Below, piece by piece: positions 44,872 to 53,944 of a DNA stretch of 64,000 bases. The notes under the pieces were generated by a model. It was not told the DNA's origin. It searched no databases and was given only the letters and a program-made list of their open reading frames with translations. A program made the position numbers and the translations under genes. The stretch spans positions 1 through 64,000 of the forward strand of contig NC_008209.1 of the NCBI RefSeq assembly GCF_000014045.1. The letters are read 5' to 3'. This DNA comes from Roseobacter denitrificans OCh 114 (GTDB lineage: Bacteria; Pseudomonadota; Alphaproteobacteria; Rhodobacterales; Rhodobacteraceae). Numbering within the stretch: position 1 is the first letter of the stretch; every line of letters begins with the position of its first letter.

Positions 44872-44895
44872 GGGGCGGACCCAAAGGACCGCCCC
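44872..44895 (-). terminator. Porin gene terminator
   Basis: On the minus strand GGGGCGGTCC pairs perfectly with GGACCGCCCC (plus 44886-44895 and 44872-44881, loop of four), followed by TTTTCTTTT. It starts about 24 bp after the porin stop. A further perfect 7-bp inverted repeat, GGACAAC at 44841-44847 with GTTGTCC at 44856-44862, lies just beyond, as a possible backup or as part of the yggS leader. Confidence 0.88.
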
Positions 44896-44918
44896 AAATT
44901 CACGATGTTACTTTCAAC

Positions 44919-45881
44919 TTAGAAGTTGAAGATCACACCCAAGTCACCAACGGTATCGCCGAGGCTGTTTTCACCGATACCACCTTGGAGGCGTACACCG
45001 CCACCGAGGCTGTGACGGAAGCCGACGGCGTATGCAGTGTCGTCACCTTTGGTCGCTGCGAACGAGTCGTCGCTGTCGAGGCCGTTATCGGATACAACGA
45101 AACGAACGTCTGTTGCTGCACCGACTGGTACGGCAACGGATGCACCAAGCGCTACGGAGTCTTGATCATCGCTATCGGCTGCAAGCAGCGAGAATGCGAA
45201 GGAGCCGAGGTCGCCGTTGAAGGACAACGCCCAGAAGTCCGTATCGTCGAAGTCACCGCCATCAACGTTACCAAAGGCAGCACCGACACCGAAGTTGCCG
45301 AATTTGTAGCCGGCACCGATCTGGTACTCTTCTGTTGCTGAGTCCAGCGCGTTGTCAGAATAAGACGCACCGAATGTGAAATCGCCAACGGTGTAGCTGG
45401 TTTTGATCGTTGGATCGATCTCGTCGCCACCGTTGATGCCGCTGATGATGCTACCGGTTACGAAGTTGCTGGATGTTTCAGCAAAGTCTGTAAGGCCGAT
45501 GCCGTTACCGTAGTAATCAACAACGTCGCCGGAGTCGATCAGGTCGGATGTGTTGCCAAGGAACACGTTGAAGCCGCCGGCGCGTACGCCAAATTCAGGC
45601 GCTTCTACGACGTTGCCGCCGCCGGAACCTTGACCGTCGCCGTTGTCGTTGGATTCCAAACGCAGACGTGCGCGGAACTCGACGCCGCCGTCTGTTTCAG
45701 TTGTACCAACAACGTTCAGGCGGAAACGCTGGTCCAGCTGTGTGTCGCTGCGATCGCCTGCATCGTCAGCGCCGTCGTTGTAAACGATACCGAAGCGACC
45801 GAAGCCGTCGAACGTGATGTCGGCGGCGGCCATTCCGGCTGTCGCGACAAGCATCGTGGATGCCATAAGAATCTTTTTCAT
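44919..45881 (-). CDS. Outer-membrane porin
   Basis: A 320-residue porin: a signal peptide cleaved near MAAA-DI (residue 20), then an alternating beta-barrel pattern rich in Gly, Asp and Asn with no cysteine, ending in the terminal Phe (VIFNF) that outer-membrane proteins need for BAM. It belongs to the Rhodobacter-type general porin group of trimeric channels. Many acidic residues suit a marine organism. It has its own promoter region and a strong terminator, consistent with high, single-gene expression. Confidence 0.92.
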   Translation of the reverse strand: MKKILMASTMLVATAGMAAADITFDGFGRFGIVYNDGADDAGDRSDTQLDQRFRLNVVGTTETDGGVEFRARLRLESNDNGDGQGSGGGNVVEAPEFGVRAGGFNVFLGNTSDLIDSGDVVDYYGNGIGLTDFAETSSNFVTGSIISGINGGDEIDPTIKTSYTVGDFTFGASYSDNALDSATEEYQIGAGYKFGNFGVGAAFGNVDGGDFDDTDFWALSFNGDLGSFAFSLLAADSDDQDSVALGASVAVPVGAATDVRFVVSDNGLDSDDSFAATKGDDTAYAVGFRHSLGGGVRLQGGIGENSLGDTVGDLGVIFNF

Positions 45882-45942
45882 GTCTCAATCCCTCAGGGTT
45901 AGATAGTGTCTGGGGCGTTTGTGCATCCCGGACGTGTTCATC

Positions 45943-45971
45943 GTAATGTCGCACGACCCCGCCAATCTCAA
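45943..45971 (-). promoter_or_regulatory. Possible sigma-70 promoter of the porin gene
   Basis: On the minus strand TTGAGA (45966-45971) and CATTAC (45943-45948) are separated by exactly 17 bp, about 60-90 bp before the porin ATG. The -35 matches five of six positions, the -10 only three of six. The remainder of the gap 45882-46128 shows no ORF. Confidence 0.25.
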
Positions 45972-46128
45972 GCCAAGACAAAAAAAGTCTCCGAGTTTCC
46001 AAAAAGCTGGTGCTGGATTGCCACACCCCCATCAGGCCCCTTCAGAGGACCCATTTGATGCCTGCCGCTTGCGGCACCCCGGCAAGTGAAGTAAGCCGTT
46101 GTAAAAGGTCTATCGAGGCGGATTTTCG

Positions 46129-46620
46129 ATGCAGAAGATATGGGTCACACAGATAATTACGGGCATGGCCGTGGCCGCCGCGCTGTCAGGCTGCGGCGTC
46201 GCGACTCCCTCGAATGCCGTTATCGGTCCTCAAGCGGGCGACAACTTCACCAGCCAACGCGATAGAAACCGATCGTCCGGCACCACGATCTGGGATGCGT
46301 TTCGTGCTGGCGGTGGGGAACAGACCGTCGCAGTGAACAAATACCTTTGGGCCGCATCACTCGAAGTGCTGAATTTCCTGCCCGTTGAGTCGGTTGATCC
46401 GTTCACCGGGGTCATCATTACCGGTTTCGGCACACCGCCGGGCAGCGGGCGGGCCTATCGCGCGACCATTCTGATTGATGATCCCGCACTTGACGCGCGC
46501 TCCCTGAATGTGTCGCTGCAGACACGCAACGGGCCTGCCAGCGCGCCTGCCGTTCAGGCGGTCGAAAACGCCATCCTTAGCCGGGCGCGCCAGCTGCGCA
46601 TTGCGGATGATGCGCTCTAA
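46129..46620 (+). CDS. DUF3576-family lipoprotein
   Basis: A 163-residue predicted lipoprotein with lipobox LSG-C22 after a short hydrophobic signal. The mature part contains the DUF3576 features [28 protein letters not shown] and a [13 protein letters not shown] strand. The family is conserved in alphaproteobacteria without a known function. Standing just before leuS-lptE it may act in envelope assembly, which is inference only. Confidence 0.82.
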   Translation: MQKIWVTQIITGMAVAAALSGCGVATPSNAVIGPQAGDNFTSQRDRNRSSGTTIWDAFRAGGGEQTVAVNKYLWAASLEVLNFLPVESVDPFTGVIITGFGTPPGSGRAYRATILIDDPALDARSLNVSLQTRNGPASAPAVQAVENAILSRARQLRIADDAL

Positions 46621-46733
46621 CCGGGACTGCACGTTGCAACGATGAAACGCAGCACAGGCCCGATCCAATTCCCGGCGCCGGGCTCCGCACAGATGACGGT
46701 TCCCGGCGCTCTCACGTCAAGAAGGACGCCGTC

Positions 46734-49280
46734 ATGACGCGTTACACCCCAGCCGAAATCGAAGCACGCTGGCAAAAGGCATGGCGCGAAAACGAAGTTT
46801 TCAAAGCCATCCGCTCCGCAGACAAACCCAAGTACTACGTGCTGGAGATGTTCCCCTACCCGTCCGGGCGCATCCATATGGGACATGTGCGCAACTACAC
46901 CATGGGCGACGTCATCGCGCGCTATAAGCTGGCGACCGGGCATAATGTGCTGCATCCCATGGGCTGGGACGCCTTTGGCATGCCTGCGGAAAACGCCGCC
47001 ATGGCCATTGGCGGGCATCCCAAGGACTGGACCTATGGCAACATCAAGGACATGCGCGACCAGATGAAGCCGTTGGGCCTGTCCATCGACTGGTCGCGCG
47101 AATTTGCCACCTGCGATCCGGAGTATTATGGCCAGCAGCAGGCGCTGTTCCTCGATTTTCTGGAGGCGGGGCTGGTCTATCGCAAGAACGCAATCGTCAA
47201 CTGGGACCCAGTGGATATGACCGTTCTGGCCAATGAACAGGTCGAGCAGGGGCGCGGCTGGCGCTCTGGTGCCTTGGTTGAGCGGCGGGAACTCACCCAG
47301 TGGTTCTTCAAGATTTCGGATCATTCCGAAGAGTTGCTGAGCGCGCTGGACACATTGGAAAACTGGCCGGCCAAAGTCCGCCTGATGCAGGAAAACTGGA
47401 TCGGCAAGTCGCGCGGGCTGCAATTTGCCTTTTCGACGATTGACGGACCCGACGGCCATGACCGGATCGAAGTCTACACAACCCGGCCCGACACGCTGCT
47501 GGGTGCCTCCTTTGTCGGCATCTCCCCGGATCATCCGCTCGCCAAACTTCTCGAACGCGATAACGACAATGTAGCGGCCTTCTGTGCCGAATGCCGCAAG
47601 GGCGGCACCACCGAAGAAGCCATCGAAACCGCTGAAAAGCTGGGTTTTGATACCGGCCTCCGGGTGCGCCACCCCTTTGACACGGCTGCTGAACTGCCCG
47701 TTTACATCGCGAATTTCATCCTGATGGATTATGGCACCGGGGCGATTTTCGGCTGCCCCGCACATGATCAGCGCGATTTCGAGTTCGCAACCAAATACGA
47801 CCTGCCCATTATCTCGACCTTCCTGCCGTCACAGGACGCCGATGAGGTACTGAGCGAAGCCTTCGTGCCGGCAAAAACCGAAAAAGTGTTCTATAACAGA
47901 GGCTTTGCCGGGGCGGAATTCCAGACGGGACTAGAGGCGATTGATGCCGCCATCGACTTTTGCGAAAGCAACGGCATCGGTCAGGGCGTCACAAAATACC
48001 GCCTGCGCGACTGGGGTCTGAGCCGCCAGCGCTATTGGGGCTGCCCGATCCCGGTGGTGCATTGCGACGATTGCGGCGTGGTGCCGGAAAAGAAAGAAAA
48101 CCTGCCCATCGAACTGCCCTATGACGTCAGCTTTGACACCCCCGGCAACCCGCTGAACCGCCACCCCACGTGGCGCGACACACCCTGCCCCGCCTGCGGA
48201 AAACCGGCGCAGCGTGAAACCGACACGATGGACACCTTTGTCGACAGCTCATGGTATTTTGCCCGCTTCACCGCGCCGCGTGCCGAGACGCCGACCGTCA
48301 TGGAAGACGCGCAATACTGGATGAATGTCGATCAATATATCGGCGGCATCGAACACGCGATCCTGCACCTGCTCTATTCACGATTCTTTGCCCGCGCCAT
48401 GCAGATGACCGGCCACCTGCCCCAAAGCGCGATCGAACCTTTCGACGCGCTGTTCACCCAAGGCATGGTCACGCATGAAATCTACCAGACCCGCGACGCA
48501 AACGGTCGCCCGGTCTATCATCTGCCCGAAGATGTCACGGATGGCAGACTGGCGGATGGCACCGAGGTGGAAATCATCCCTTCGGCCAAAATGTCGAAAT
48601 CCAAGAAAAACGTGGTTGATCCGCTGGGCATCATCGCAAGCTATGGCGCGGATACCGCCCGCTGGTTTGTCCTCTCCGACAGCCCGCCCGAACGGGATGT
48701 GGAATGGACGGCATCAGGCGCCGAGGCCGCCTTCAAACACCTGACCCGGGTCTGGACCCTGAGCGAACGCATCGGCAAAATGGACAAAGACGCCGCCGGG
48801 CAAGGGGATGAGGACCTGCTGCGTGCGATGCATGTCTGTATCCATGATGTGACGATGGGCATCGAATCCTTCGGGTTCAACGCGGCCATTGCCAAGCTCT
48901 ACGCCTTCACCGCCAAGCTGCAGAAATCCAAGGCAGGCTACGGCGCACAACGCACTGCCATCATGACACTGGCGCAACTGATGTCCCCGATGACGCCGCA
49001 CCTGGCCGAAGACATCTGGGCGCATCAGGGCGGCGACGGGCTGGTGACAACCGCGCCCTGGCCCAGGGCGGACGAGGCGATGCTGGTCTCCGATACCGTC
49101 ACGCTGCCGGTTCAGATCAACGGCAAGCGGCGCGCCGAAATCGTCATATCCGCTGATTTAAGCAAGGAAGAAGTTGAAAAAATCGCCCTTGCGGACCCGG
49201 CTGTGATACGCTCCCTGAATGGGGCCACCCCGAAAAAGATCATCGTCGTACCGGGACGGATTGTGAATGTCGTCGTATAG
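46734..49280 (+). CDS. leuS: Leucyl-tRNA synthetase
   Basis: An 848-residue class Ia aminoacyl-tRNA synthetase. The HIGH motif appears as HMGH in [15 protein letters not shown] near residue 48 and KMSKS in [10 protein letters not shown] near 618. The large CP1 editing domain (about 220-420) and C-terminal anticodon-binding region are complete. The 113-bp leader upstream carries the palindromes CGTTGCAACG (46632-46641) and CCCGGCGCCGGG (46671-46682), of unknown meaning. The end overlaps lptE by 14 bp. Confidence 0.96.
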   Translation: MTRYTPAEIEARWQKAWRENEVFKAIRSADKPKYYVLEMFPYPSGRIHMGHVRNYTMGDVIARYKLATGHNVLHPMGWDAFGMPAENAAMAIGGHPKDWTYGNIKDMRDQMKPLGLSIDWSREFATCDPEYYGQQQALFLDFLEAGLVYRKNAIVNWDPVDMTVLANEQVEQGRGWRSGALVERRELTQWFFKISDHSEELLSALDTLENWPAKVRLMQENWIGKSRGLQFAFSTIDGPDGHDRIEVYTTRPDTLLGASFVGISPDHPLAKLLERDNDNVAAFCAECRKGGTTEEAIETAEKLGFDTGLRVRHPFDTAAELPVYIANFILMDYGTGAIFGCPAHDQRDFEFATKYDLPIISTFLPSQDADEVLSEAFVPAKTEKVFYNRGFAGAEFQTGLEAIDAAIDFCESNGIGQGVTKYRLRDWGLSRQRYWGCPIPVVHCDDCGVVPEKKENLPIELPYDVSFDTPGNPLNRHPTWRDTPCPACGKPAQRETDTMDTFVDSSWYFARFTAPRAETPTVMEDAQYWMNVDQYIGGIEHAILHLLYSRFFARAMQMTGHLPQSAIEPFDALFTQGMVTHEIYQTRDANGRPVYHLPEDVTDGRLADGTEVEIIPSAKMSKSKKNVVDPLGIIASYGADTARWFVLSDSPPERDVEWTASGAEAAFKHLTRVWTLSERIGKMDKDAAGQGDEDLLRAMHVCIHDVTMGIESFGFNAAIAKLYAFTAKLQKSKAGYGAQRTAIMTLAQLMSPMTPHLAEDIWAHQGGDGLVTTAPWPRADEAMLVSDTVTLPVQINGKRRAEIVISADLSKEEVEKIALADPAVIRSLNGATPKKIIVVPGRIVNVVV

Positions 49281-49746
49281 CCGCCGCAGCCTGCTTTTCC
49301 TGCCCCTCGCTCTGGGGGCCTGCGGCTTTGCGCCGGTCTATGGAACCGGCAGCACCGGCAGCGCGCTGCAAAACGCGGTTGAGGTCAGTGACCCCAATGA
49401 CGTGGACGGATACCTTGTCGTGCGCCGCCTCGAAGAGCGTCTGGGCCGCGCCGCACAACCCACTTACAAACTGACGCTGGCAGTTGACTCCAAACGCGAA
49501 GCGCTGGCGGTGAACCGAAACAGCAACATCAACCGCTACAACATCGTCGGCACGGCGAACTACGTTCTGGTCGAACAGGCGACGGGTCGGGTTGTCACGT
49601 CGGGCTCCGTCGATAACTTCACCGGCTCCTCGGCGACAGGCACGACCGTCGCGACGCTGGCCGCCGAACGGGATGCCCGCGAGCGGCTGATGTCCCTGCT
49701 CGCAGACCAGATTGTCGTCCGCTTGCTGAGCACCGATCTGACATGA
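49267..49746 (+). CDS. lptE: LPS assembly lipoprotein LptE
   Basis: A 159-residue lipoprotein with lipobox LGA-C19 and the mature start GFAPVYGTG typical of LptE. It plugs and matures the LptD barrel in the outer membrane for lipopolysaccharide export. The gene order leuS-lptE-holA is standard in proteobacteria and supports the call. The start lies inside the end of leuS and the stop overlaps holA by 4 bases, so all three are coupled. Confidence 0.9.
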   Translation: MSSYSRRSLLFLPLALGACGFAPVYGTGSTGSALQNAVEVSDPNDVDGYLVVRRLEERLGRAAQPTYKLTLAVDSKREALAVNRNSNINRYNIVGTANYVLVEQATGRVVTSGSVDNFTGSSATGTTVATLAAERDARERLMSLLADQIVVRLLSTDLT

Positions 49747-50744
49747 AACTCTCCACCCGCGATGCTGTTTCCTACTTCGCGCGCCCTGACCCGGACAAGA
49801 CCGGCATTCTGATTTACGGCGCGGACGCCATGCGCGTGGCCCTGAAACGCCAGCAATTGCTGGCCGCGCTTTTGGGCAAGGAGGCCGAGGAAGAAATGCG
49901 CCTGACGCGTCTGAACGGCGGTGATCTGCGCAAGGACCCGGCGCTTTTGCTGGATGCTGTCAAGGCCGTGGGGTTCTTCCCCGGCCCGCGCGCCGCCTTC
50001 GTGCAAGAGGCCAACGAAAACACGGCCCCCGCAATCCTGACCGCCCTCGCCGATTGGCAGCCCGGGGATGCGCAGATCATTGTGACCGCCGGGGCGCTGA
50101 AACCAACCTCGAAACTGCGCAAGGCCTTTGAGGCCCATCCGAACGCCTATGCCGCCGGAATTTACGACAACCCGCCCACACGCGCGGAAATCGAAACGAC
50201 GCTGGCTGAAACCGGCCTCGCCCTGCCGACAGGTGACGTGATGGCCGCCCTCAGCGATCTGGCGCAGGCCATTGACCCGGGTGATTTTCGCCAGACCATC
50301 GAAAAACTCGCGCTCTACAAATTGCACGACCCGGCCCCGATCTCCCTGCAGGACATCGCGGCCTGCGCGCCAACCTCGACCGAGGCGGATGTGGATGATG
50401 TCCTGATGGTGGTTGCCGAGGCGCGCGCCCATGAAATCGGCCCGATGATGCAGAAACTGATCGCGCAGGGGGCCAATCCGGTCGGCCTGTGTATCGGGGC
50501 GATGCGCCATTTCCGCGCCCTGCACCGGGCGGCCTGTGATACATCCGGCAGGCCGACGATATTTGGCCCCAACCGGGATCGCATGCTGGCACAGTCGCGC
50601 AAATGGGGCGCGGCCAAACTGGAAACCGCGCTCACCGTCCTGATGGATACAGACCTGCAACTGCGCTCTGCCGGGCAACATGCGCCGGGCATGGCGCTGG
50701 TCGAACGCGCCTTTATCCGCCTTGCCATGCTGGCGCCTCGATAA
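49743..50744 (+). CDS. holA: DNA polymerase III delta subunit
   Basis: A 333-residue delta subunit of the clamp loader, which opens the beta ring. There is no strong short motif, but the length, the N-terminal AAA-like region (ILIYGADAMRVALKRQQL), the LFYxL-like middle and the position after lptE identify it. GST-like and flavoprotein genes follow. Confidence 0.9.
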   Translation: MKLSTRDAVSYFARPDPDKTGILIYGADAMRVALKRQQLLAALLGKEAEEEMRLTRLNGGDLRKDPALLLDAVKAVGFFPGPRAAFVQEANENTAPAILTALADWQPGDAQIIVTAGALKPTSKLRKAFEAHPNAYAAGIYDNPPTRAEIETTLAETGLALPTGDVMAALSDLAQAIDPGDFRQTIEKLALYKLHDPAPISLQDIAACAPTSTEADVDDVLMVVAEARAHEIGPMMQKLIAQGANPVGLCIGAMRHFRALHRAACDTSGRPTIFGPNRDRMLAQSRKWGAAKLETALTVLMDTDLQLRSAGQHAPGMALVERAFIRLAMLAPR

Positions 50745-50762
50745 CCGCGAAAGGAAACGCAC

Positions 50763-51347
50763 ATGTATACGGTCATCGGCCCCGTCAAATCCCGCGCCAT
50801 GCGCGTCCTGTGGATGCTCGAAGAACTGGGCGAGGCTTATAATCACATCGACGCCGCACCCCGCTCCGACGCGGCGCGCACATATAACCCATCCGGCAAG
50901 GTGCCCGCGCTGCTGGACGGCACGGAGGTGCTGACCGATTCGATGGCCATCCTTACCTATCTGGCGGATAAACACGGCAAACTCACCGCACCGGCAGGCA
51001 CAATTGCGCGGGCGCGGCAGGATGCGATGACCTTCTGGCTGTTGGATGAATTCGACGCGATCCTCTGGGCCGCAGCAAAGCACAGCTTCGTGTTGCCGCA
51101 GGAACAGCGCATGCCAGCGGTCAAGGACTCCCTCAAGGCAGAGTTCAGCGCATCCGCTGATCAGCTGGCCGCAAAACTTGATGGGCCGTTTCTGATGGGT
51201 GATCAGCTGACGGTTCCGGACATTCTGGCCTGTCACTGCCTGAACTGGGCTGTCGGTGCCGGATTCCCGCGCGTGGATGACAGACTATTCGCCTATGGCA
51301 AAAACCTGCGCCAACGGCCTGCGTTTCAGGCGGCGGCTGCGAGGTAA
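50763..51347 (+). CDS. Glutathione S-transferase family protein
   Basis: A 194-residue GST-fold protein: a thioredoxin-like N-terminal domain (1-80, NPSGKVPALLDG and LTDSMAILTYLADK typical of the glutathione site) and an all-helical C-terminal domain (about 85-190). No catalytic cysteine or serine is obvious near residue 10; the class is unclear. It follows holA by 18 bp with AAAGGAAACGC upstream and overlaps the convergent flavoprotein gene by 22 bp. Confidence 0.85.
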   Translation: MYTVIGPVKSRAMRVLWMLEELGEAYNHIDAAPRSDAARTYNPSGKVPALLDGTEVLTDSMAILTYLADKHGKLTAPAGTIARARQDAMTFWLLDEFDAILWAAAKHSFVLPQEQRMPAVKDSLKAEFSASADQLAAKLDGPFLMGDQLTVPDILACHCLNWAVGAGFPRVDDRLFAYGKNLRQRPAFQAAAAR

Positions 51348-52510
51348 TCCACCGCCCCGCGTCCCGCCCAGCGCCCGGTCGCAAGACATGCGGTTATCAG
51401 GTAGCCGCCCGTCGGTGCTTCCCAGTCGATCATTTCCCCCGCACAGAACACACCGGGGCGCGATTTCAGCATCAGACGATCATCCATCGCCGCAAAAGGC
51501 ACACCGCCAGCGGTTGAGATCGCCTCATCCATCGGTCTGAGGCCATCGTAGCGAACGGCCAGTTTCTTGAGCGTTGCGACCCAGGCCTCGCGCGACGGAC
51601 GTCCCGCCGCCGTCATCTCGAAGAAGAAGGCGATCTTGGCAGGCGACAGGCGCAGGGTGTTGCGCAGCCAATGCGCCAGCCGCAGCTTGCCCGACTTGCC
51701 GGCCAGTTCCGCTGCCAGCTTTTCGGCGGTGCGATCCGGTGCAAGATCCACGAACAAAGGCGCGCCCGCGCGCAAGGCCGGCGTAAGGCTGTAAACCCCG
51801 CCACCCTCCAGCCCGGTTTGCGTGATCGCCGCCTCCCCGCGGGAGGACATGCTCCCGGCCTGCCATGCGACCGATTTCAGCGCCACACCGAAATGCGGAG
51901 CCATGTGATCGCTCCACCGGATCGACACCGCCGCATTCGACGGCGCAAAGGGGGTCAGCGCGCAGCCCTGCGCCCCAACCGCATCAGCCCATGCGCCGTC
52001 CGACCCCAGCCGCGCCCAGCTTGCACCGCCCGTGGCCAGCACGGTAACATCCGCTGTCAATTTTTGCGCTCCAGCGGGTGTCTCAAAAAGCGCTGCTTCC
52101 TGATCCCAGCCCAGCCAGCGCCAGCCGGTGCGACGCTCAACCCCCGCTGCATCCAGACGCGCCAGCCACGCGCGCAACAGCGGTGATGCCTTCATCGCCT
52201 TGGGAAACACCCGGCCCGTTGAGCCTGTGAACAAATCCTGACCAAGCCCGCGCGCCCAATCCTGCACCGCCTGCGCATCAAAGCGCGCGATCATCGGGCG
52301 CAAAGGCGCTTCAGCCTCGAAATAATGCCGCATGAACGGGGCAAAGGCTTCGTCCTTCGTGAGGTTCAGACCCGATTTGCCCGCCATCAGAAACTTGCGC
52401 CCCACCGAGGGTTTCGCGTCACAGATGATCACGCGATGCCCCGCCGCGCTGAGGGTTTCGGCCGCCATCAAACCGGCGGGGCCCGCCCCGATCACCAGTG
52501 CTGTGCTCAC
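51326..52510 (-). CDS. TIGR03862/HI0933-family flavoprotein
   Basis: A 394-residue FAD protein of the BaiN/HI0933 family: N-terminal VIGAGPAGLMAAETL at 6-20, GRKFLMAGKSGLNLTKDE, and the C-terminal GVFCAGEMIDWEAPTGGY. The role of the TIGR03862 branch is unknown; some relatives reduce unsaturated rings. A GTG start (52508-52510) overlaps the MscS stop as GTGA. The 3' end overlaps the convergent GST gene. Confidence 0.87.
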   Translation of the reverse strand: MSTALVIGAGPAGLMAAETLSAAGHRVIICDAKPSVGRKFLMAGKSGLNLTKDEAFAPFMRHYFEAEAPLRPMIARFDAQAVQDWARGLGQDLFTGSTGRVFPKAMKASPLLRAWLARLDAAGVERRTGWRWLGWDQEAALFETPAGAQKLTADVTVLATGGASWARLGSDGAWADAVGAQGCALTPFAPSNAAVSIRWSDHMAPHFGVALKSVAWQAGSMSSRGEAAITQTGLEGGGVYSLTPALRAGAPLFVDLAPDRTAEKLAAELAGKSGKLRLAHWLRNTLRLSPAKIAFFFEMTAAGRPSREAWVATLKKLAVRYDGLRPMDEAISTAGGVPFAAMDDRLMLKSRPGVFCAGEMIDWEAPTGGYLITACLATGRWAGRGAVDYLAAAA

Positions 52511-53841
52511 GATGCGAGGTCCGGCACGCCGCCCTTGATCTCCACCACACGCTGCGGATAGGGGATTTCGATGTCATTCTCCTTGAGCGTATTCCAGATC
52601 AGGAAAAGCACGTCCGACGTGAATTTGTTCGGCCCGTCGTCAAAGCCGTTGACCCAGAATTCAACCGCGAAATCAATGCCGCTGTCACCAAACCCACGCA
52701 ACTCGCAATCGGGCGGGTAAGGTTCATTCAGCACACCGGGGTGCGTGGCCACTGCCGCCTCGATCAGCGCGGGCACCCGGTTGATGTCCGTATCATAGCT
52801 GACGGAAAACGGGGCCTCATAGCGGTTGGCCGATCCGCTGTCGGAATAATTCACGACCCGAGTGGTGATGAAATCCTCGTTCGGCACCACGATCCAGCGC
52901 CCGTCAAAGGTTTCCAGAATCGCCGCGCGCGCGGTCATTTTCACAATGCGACCGGATTCGCCGCCATCCAGTTCCACATAATCCCCAACCGTGGCCTGCC
53001 CTTCGATCAGCAGGATCACACCGGAGATAAAGTTCGAGGCGATCTTTTGCAGCCCGAACCCGAGGCCCACACCGACCGCGCCCCCGATAAATGCCAGCGT
53101 GCTGAGGTTGATGCCCATGATGTTCATCAACAGCAAAAACGCGATGCCAAAGATCGAAAACTCCACCACCTTGGCGATCAACTGGCGCAGCGACGGGCGC
53201 ATGTCCTGCTGGCTTTCGATGAATTGCGCACTCTGTCGGTTCGACCACCCGCCGAGCCAGAACAACACGCTGCCCGCGATCAGCCCCCGGATCAGGCTCA
53301 TCACCGAGAACGAGATGTTGCCGAGGCTTATGGTCGTCTCGGTCAGCTTGGCACTCACCGCATCCAGCAGACCCAGCGCATAGATCGCAGCGATGGGGAT
53401 CAGCACATATTTCCCCAGCAGCTTCAGCAACGGGTCCGAAATGATGTCCCGCACCAGCGTGCGCACGGCCAGAAACAGGAACACACGTTTGCCAAAGGCG
53501 ATTACCGCGCCACTGTCGAAAATCGACCGAACGACACTTTCCCCAACCGCAGTGAACACATAGGCCAGCAGCGGCAACAGCAACGGCAGAAACATCAAAA
53601 CCGTGCGCCGGGACCGCGCGATGATCGACTCCGCCTCCGCCGCCGGGGTCAGCAACCGCGTCAGCGTTCCGCGCAGCCGTGCCGCAGCAATCACCGCCAG
53701 CACATAGGCAAGCACCAACAAGGCAAACTGCGACCATGCCGCCGGGCTCAGCGCCCATGACTTCGCGATCTCCCATATCTGCAACGCATAGCCCGCCGCA
53801 AGCTGCACAATTTCCGGCTGCCCGGTGAGGTCAAACTCCAC
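52507..53841 (-). CDS. MscS-family mechanosensitive ion channel
   Basis: A 444-residue membrane protein with about five to six helices (30-260) and a conserved MscS pore and beta domain (about 245-370): GGAVGVGLGFGLQKIASNFISG, VGDYVEL, then NEDFITTRVVNYS. It releases solutes at hypo-osmotic shock, relevant in a betaine- and TMAO-using marine cell. The C-terminal cytoplasmic vestibule is short. Coupled to the flavoprotein gene downstream by GTGA. Confidence 0.9.
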   Translation of the reverse strand: MEFDLTGQPEIVQLAAGYALQIWEIAKSWALSPAAWSQFALLVLAYVLAVIAAARLRGTLTRLLTPAAEAESIIARSRRTVLMFLPLLLPLLAYVFTAVGESVVRSIFDSGAVIAFGKRVFLFLAVRTLVRDIISDPLLKLLGKYVLIPIAAIYALGLLDAVSAKLTETTISLGNISFSVMSLIRGLIAGSVLFWLGGWSNRQSAQFIESQQDMRPSLRQLIAKVVEFSIFGIAFLLLMNIMGINLSTLAFIGGAVGVGLGFGLQKIASNFISGVILLIEGQATVGDYVELDGGESGRIVKMTARAAILETFDGRWIVVPNEDFITTRVVNYSDSGSANRYEAPFSVSYDTDINRVPALIEAAVATHPGVLNEPYPPDCELRGFGDSGIDFAVEFWVNGFDDGPNKFTSDVLFLIWNTLKENDIEIPYPQRVVEIKGGVPDLAS

Positions 53842-53944
53842 AGCCGCCTCCTCTTTATAAATCCACTCATCCGCCTTGCTGTGTGCCTGCCTGTGCCCTT
53901 CAGGGCAAGGTAAATGTCTGACCGGGGGCCGCCGCAGGGCAGCG

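Noticed and set aside
49560..51236. 558-codon minus-strand frame opposite lptE, holA and gst
   Set aside because: It covers three well-ordered, coupled genes and has no family signature.
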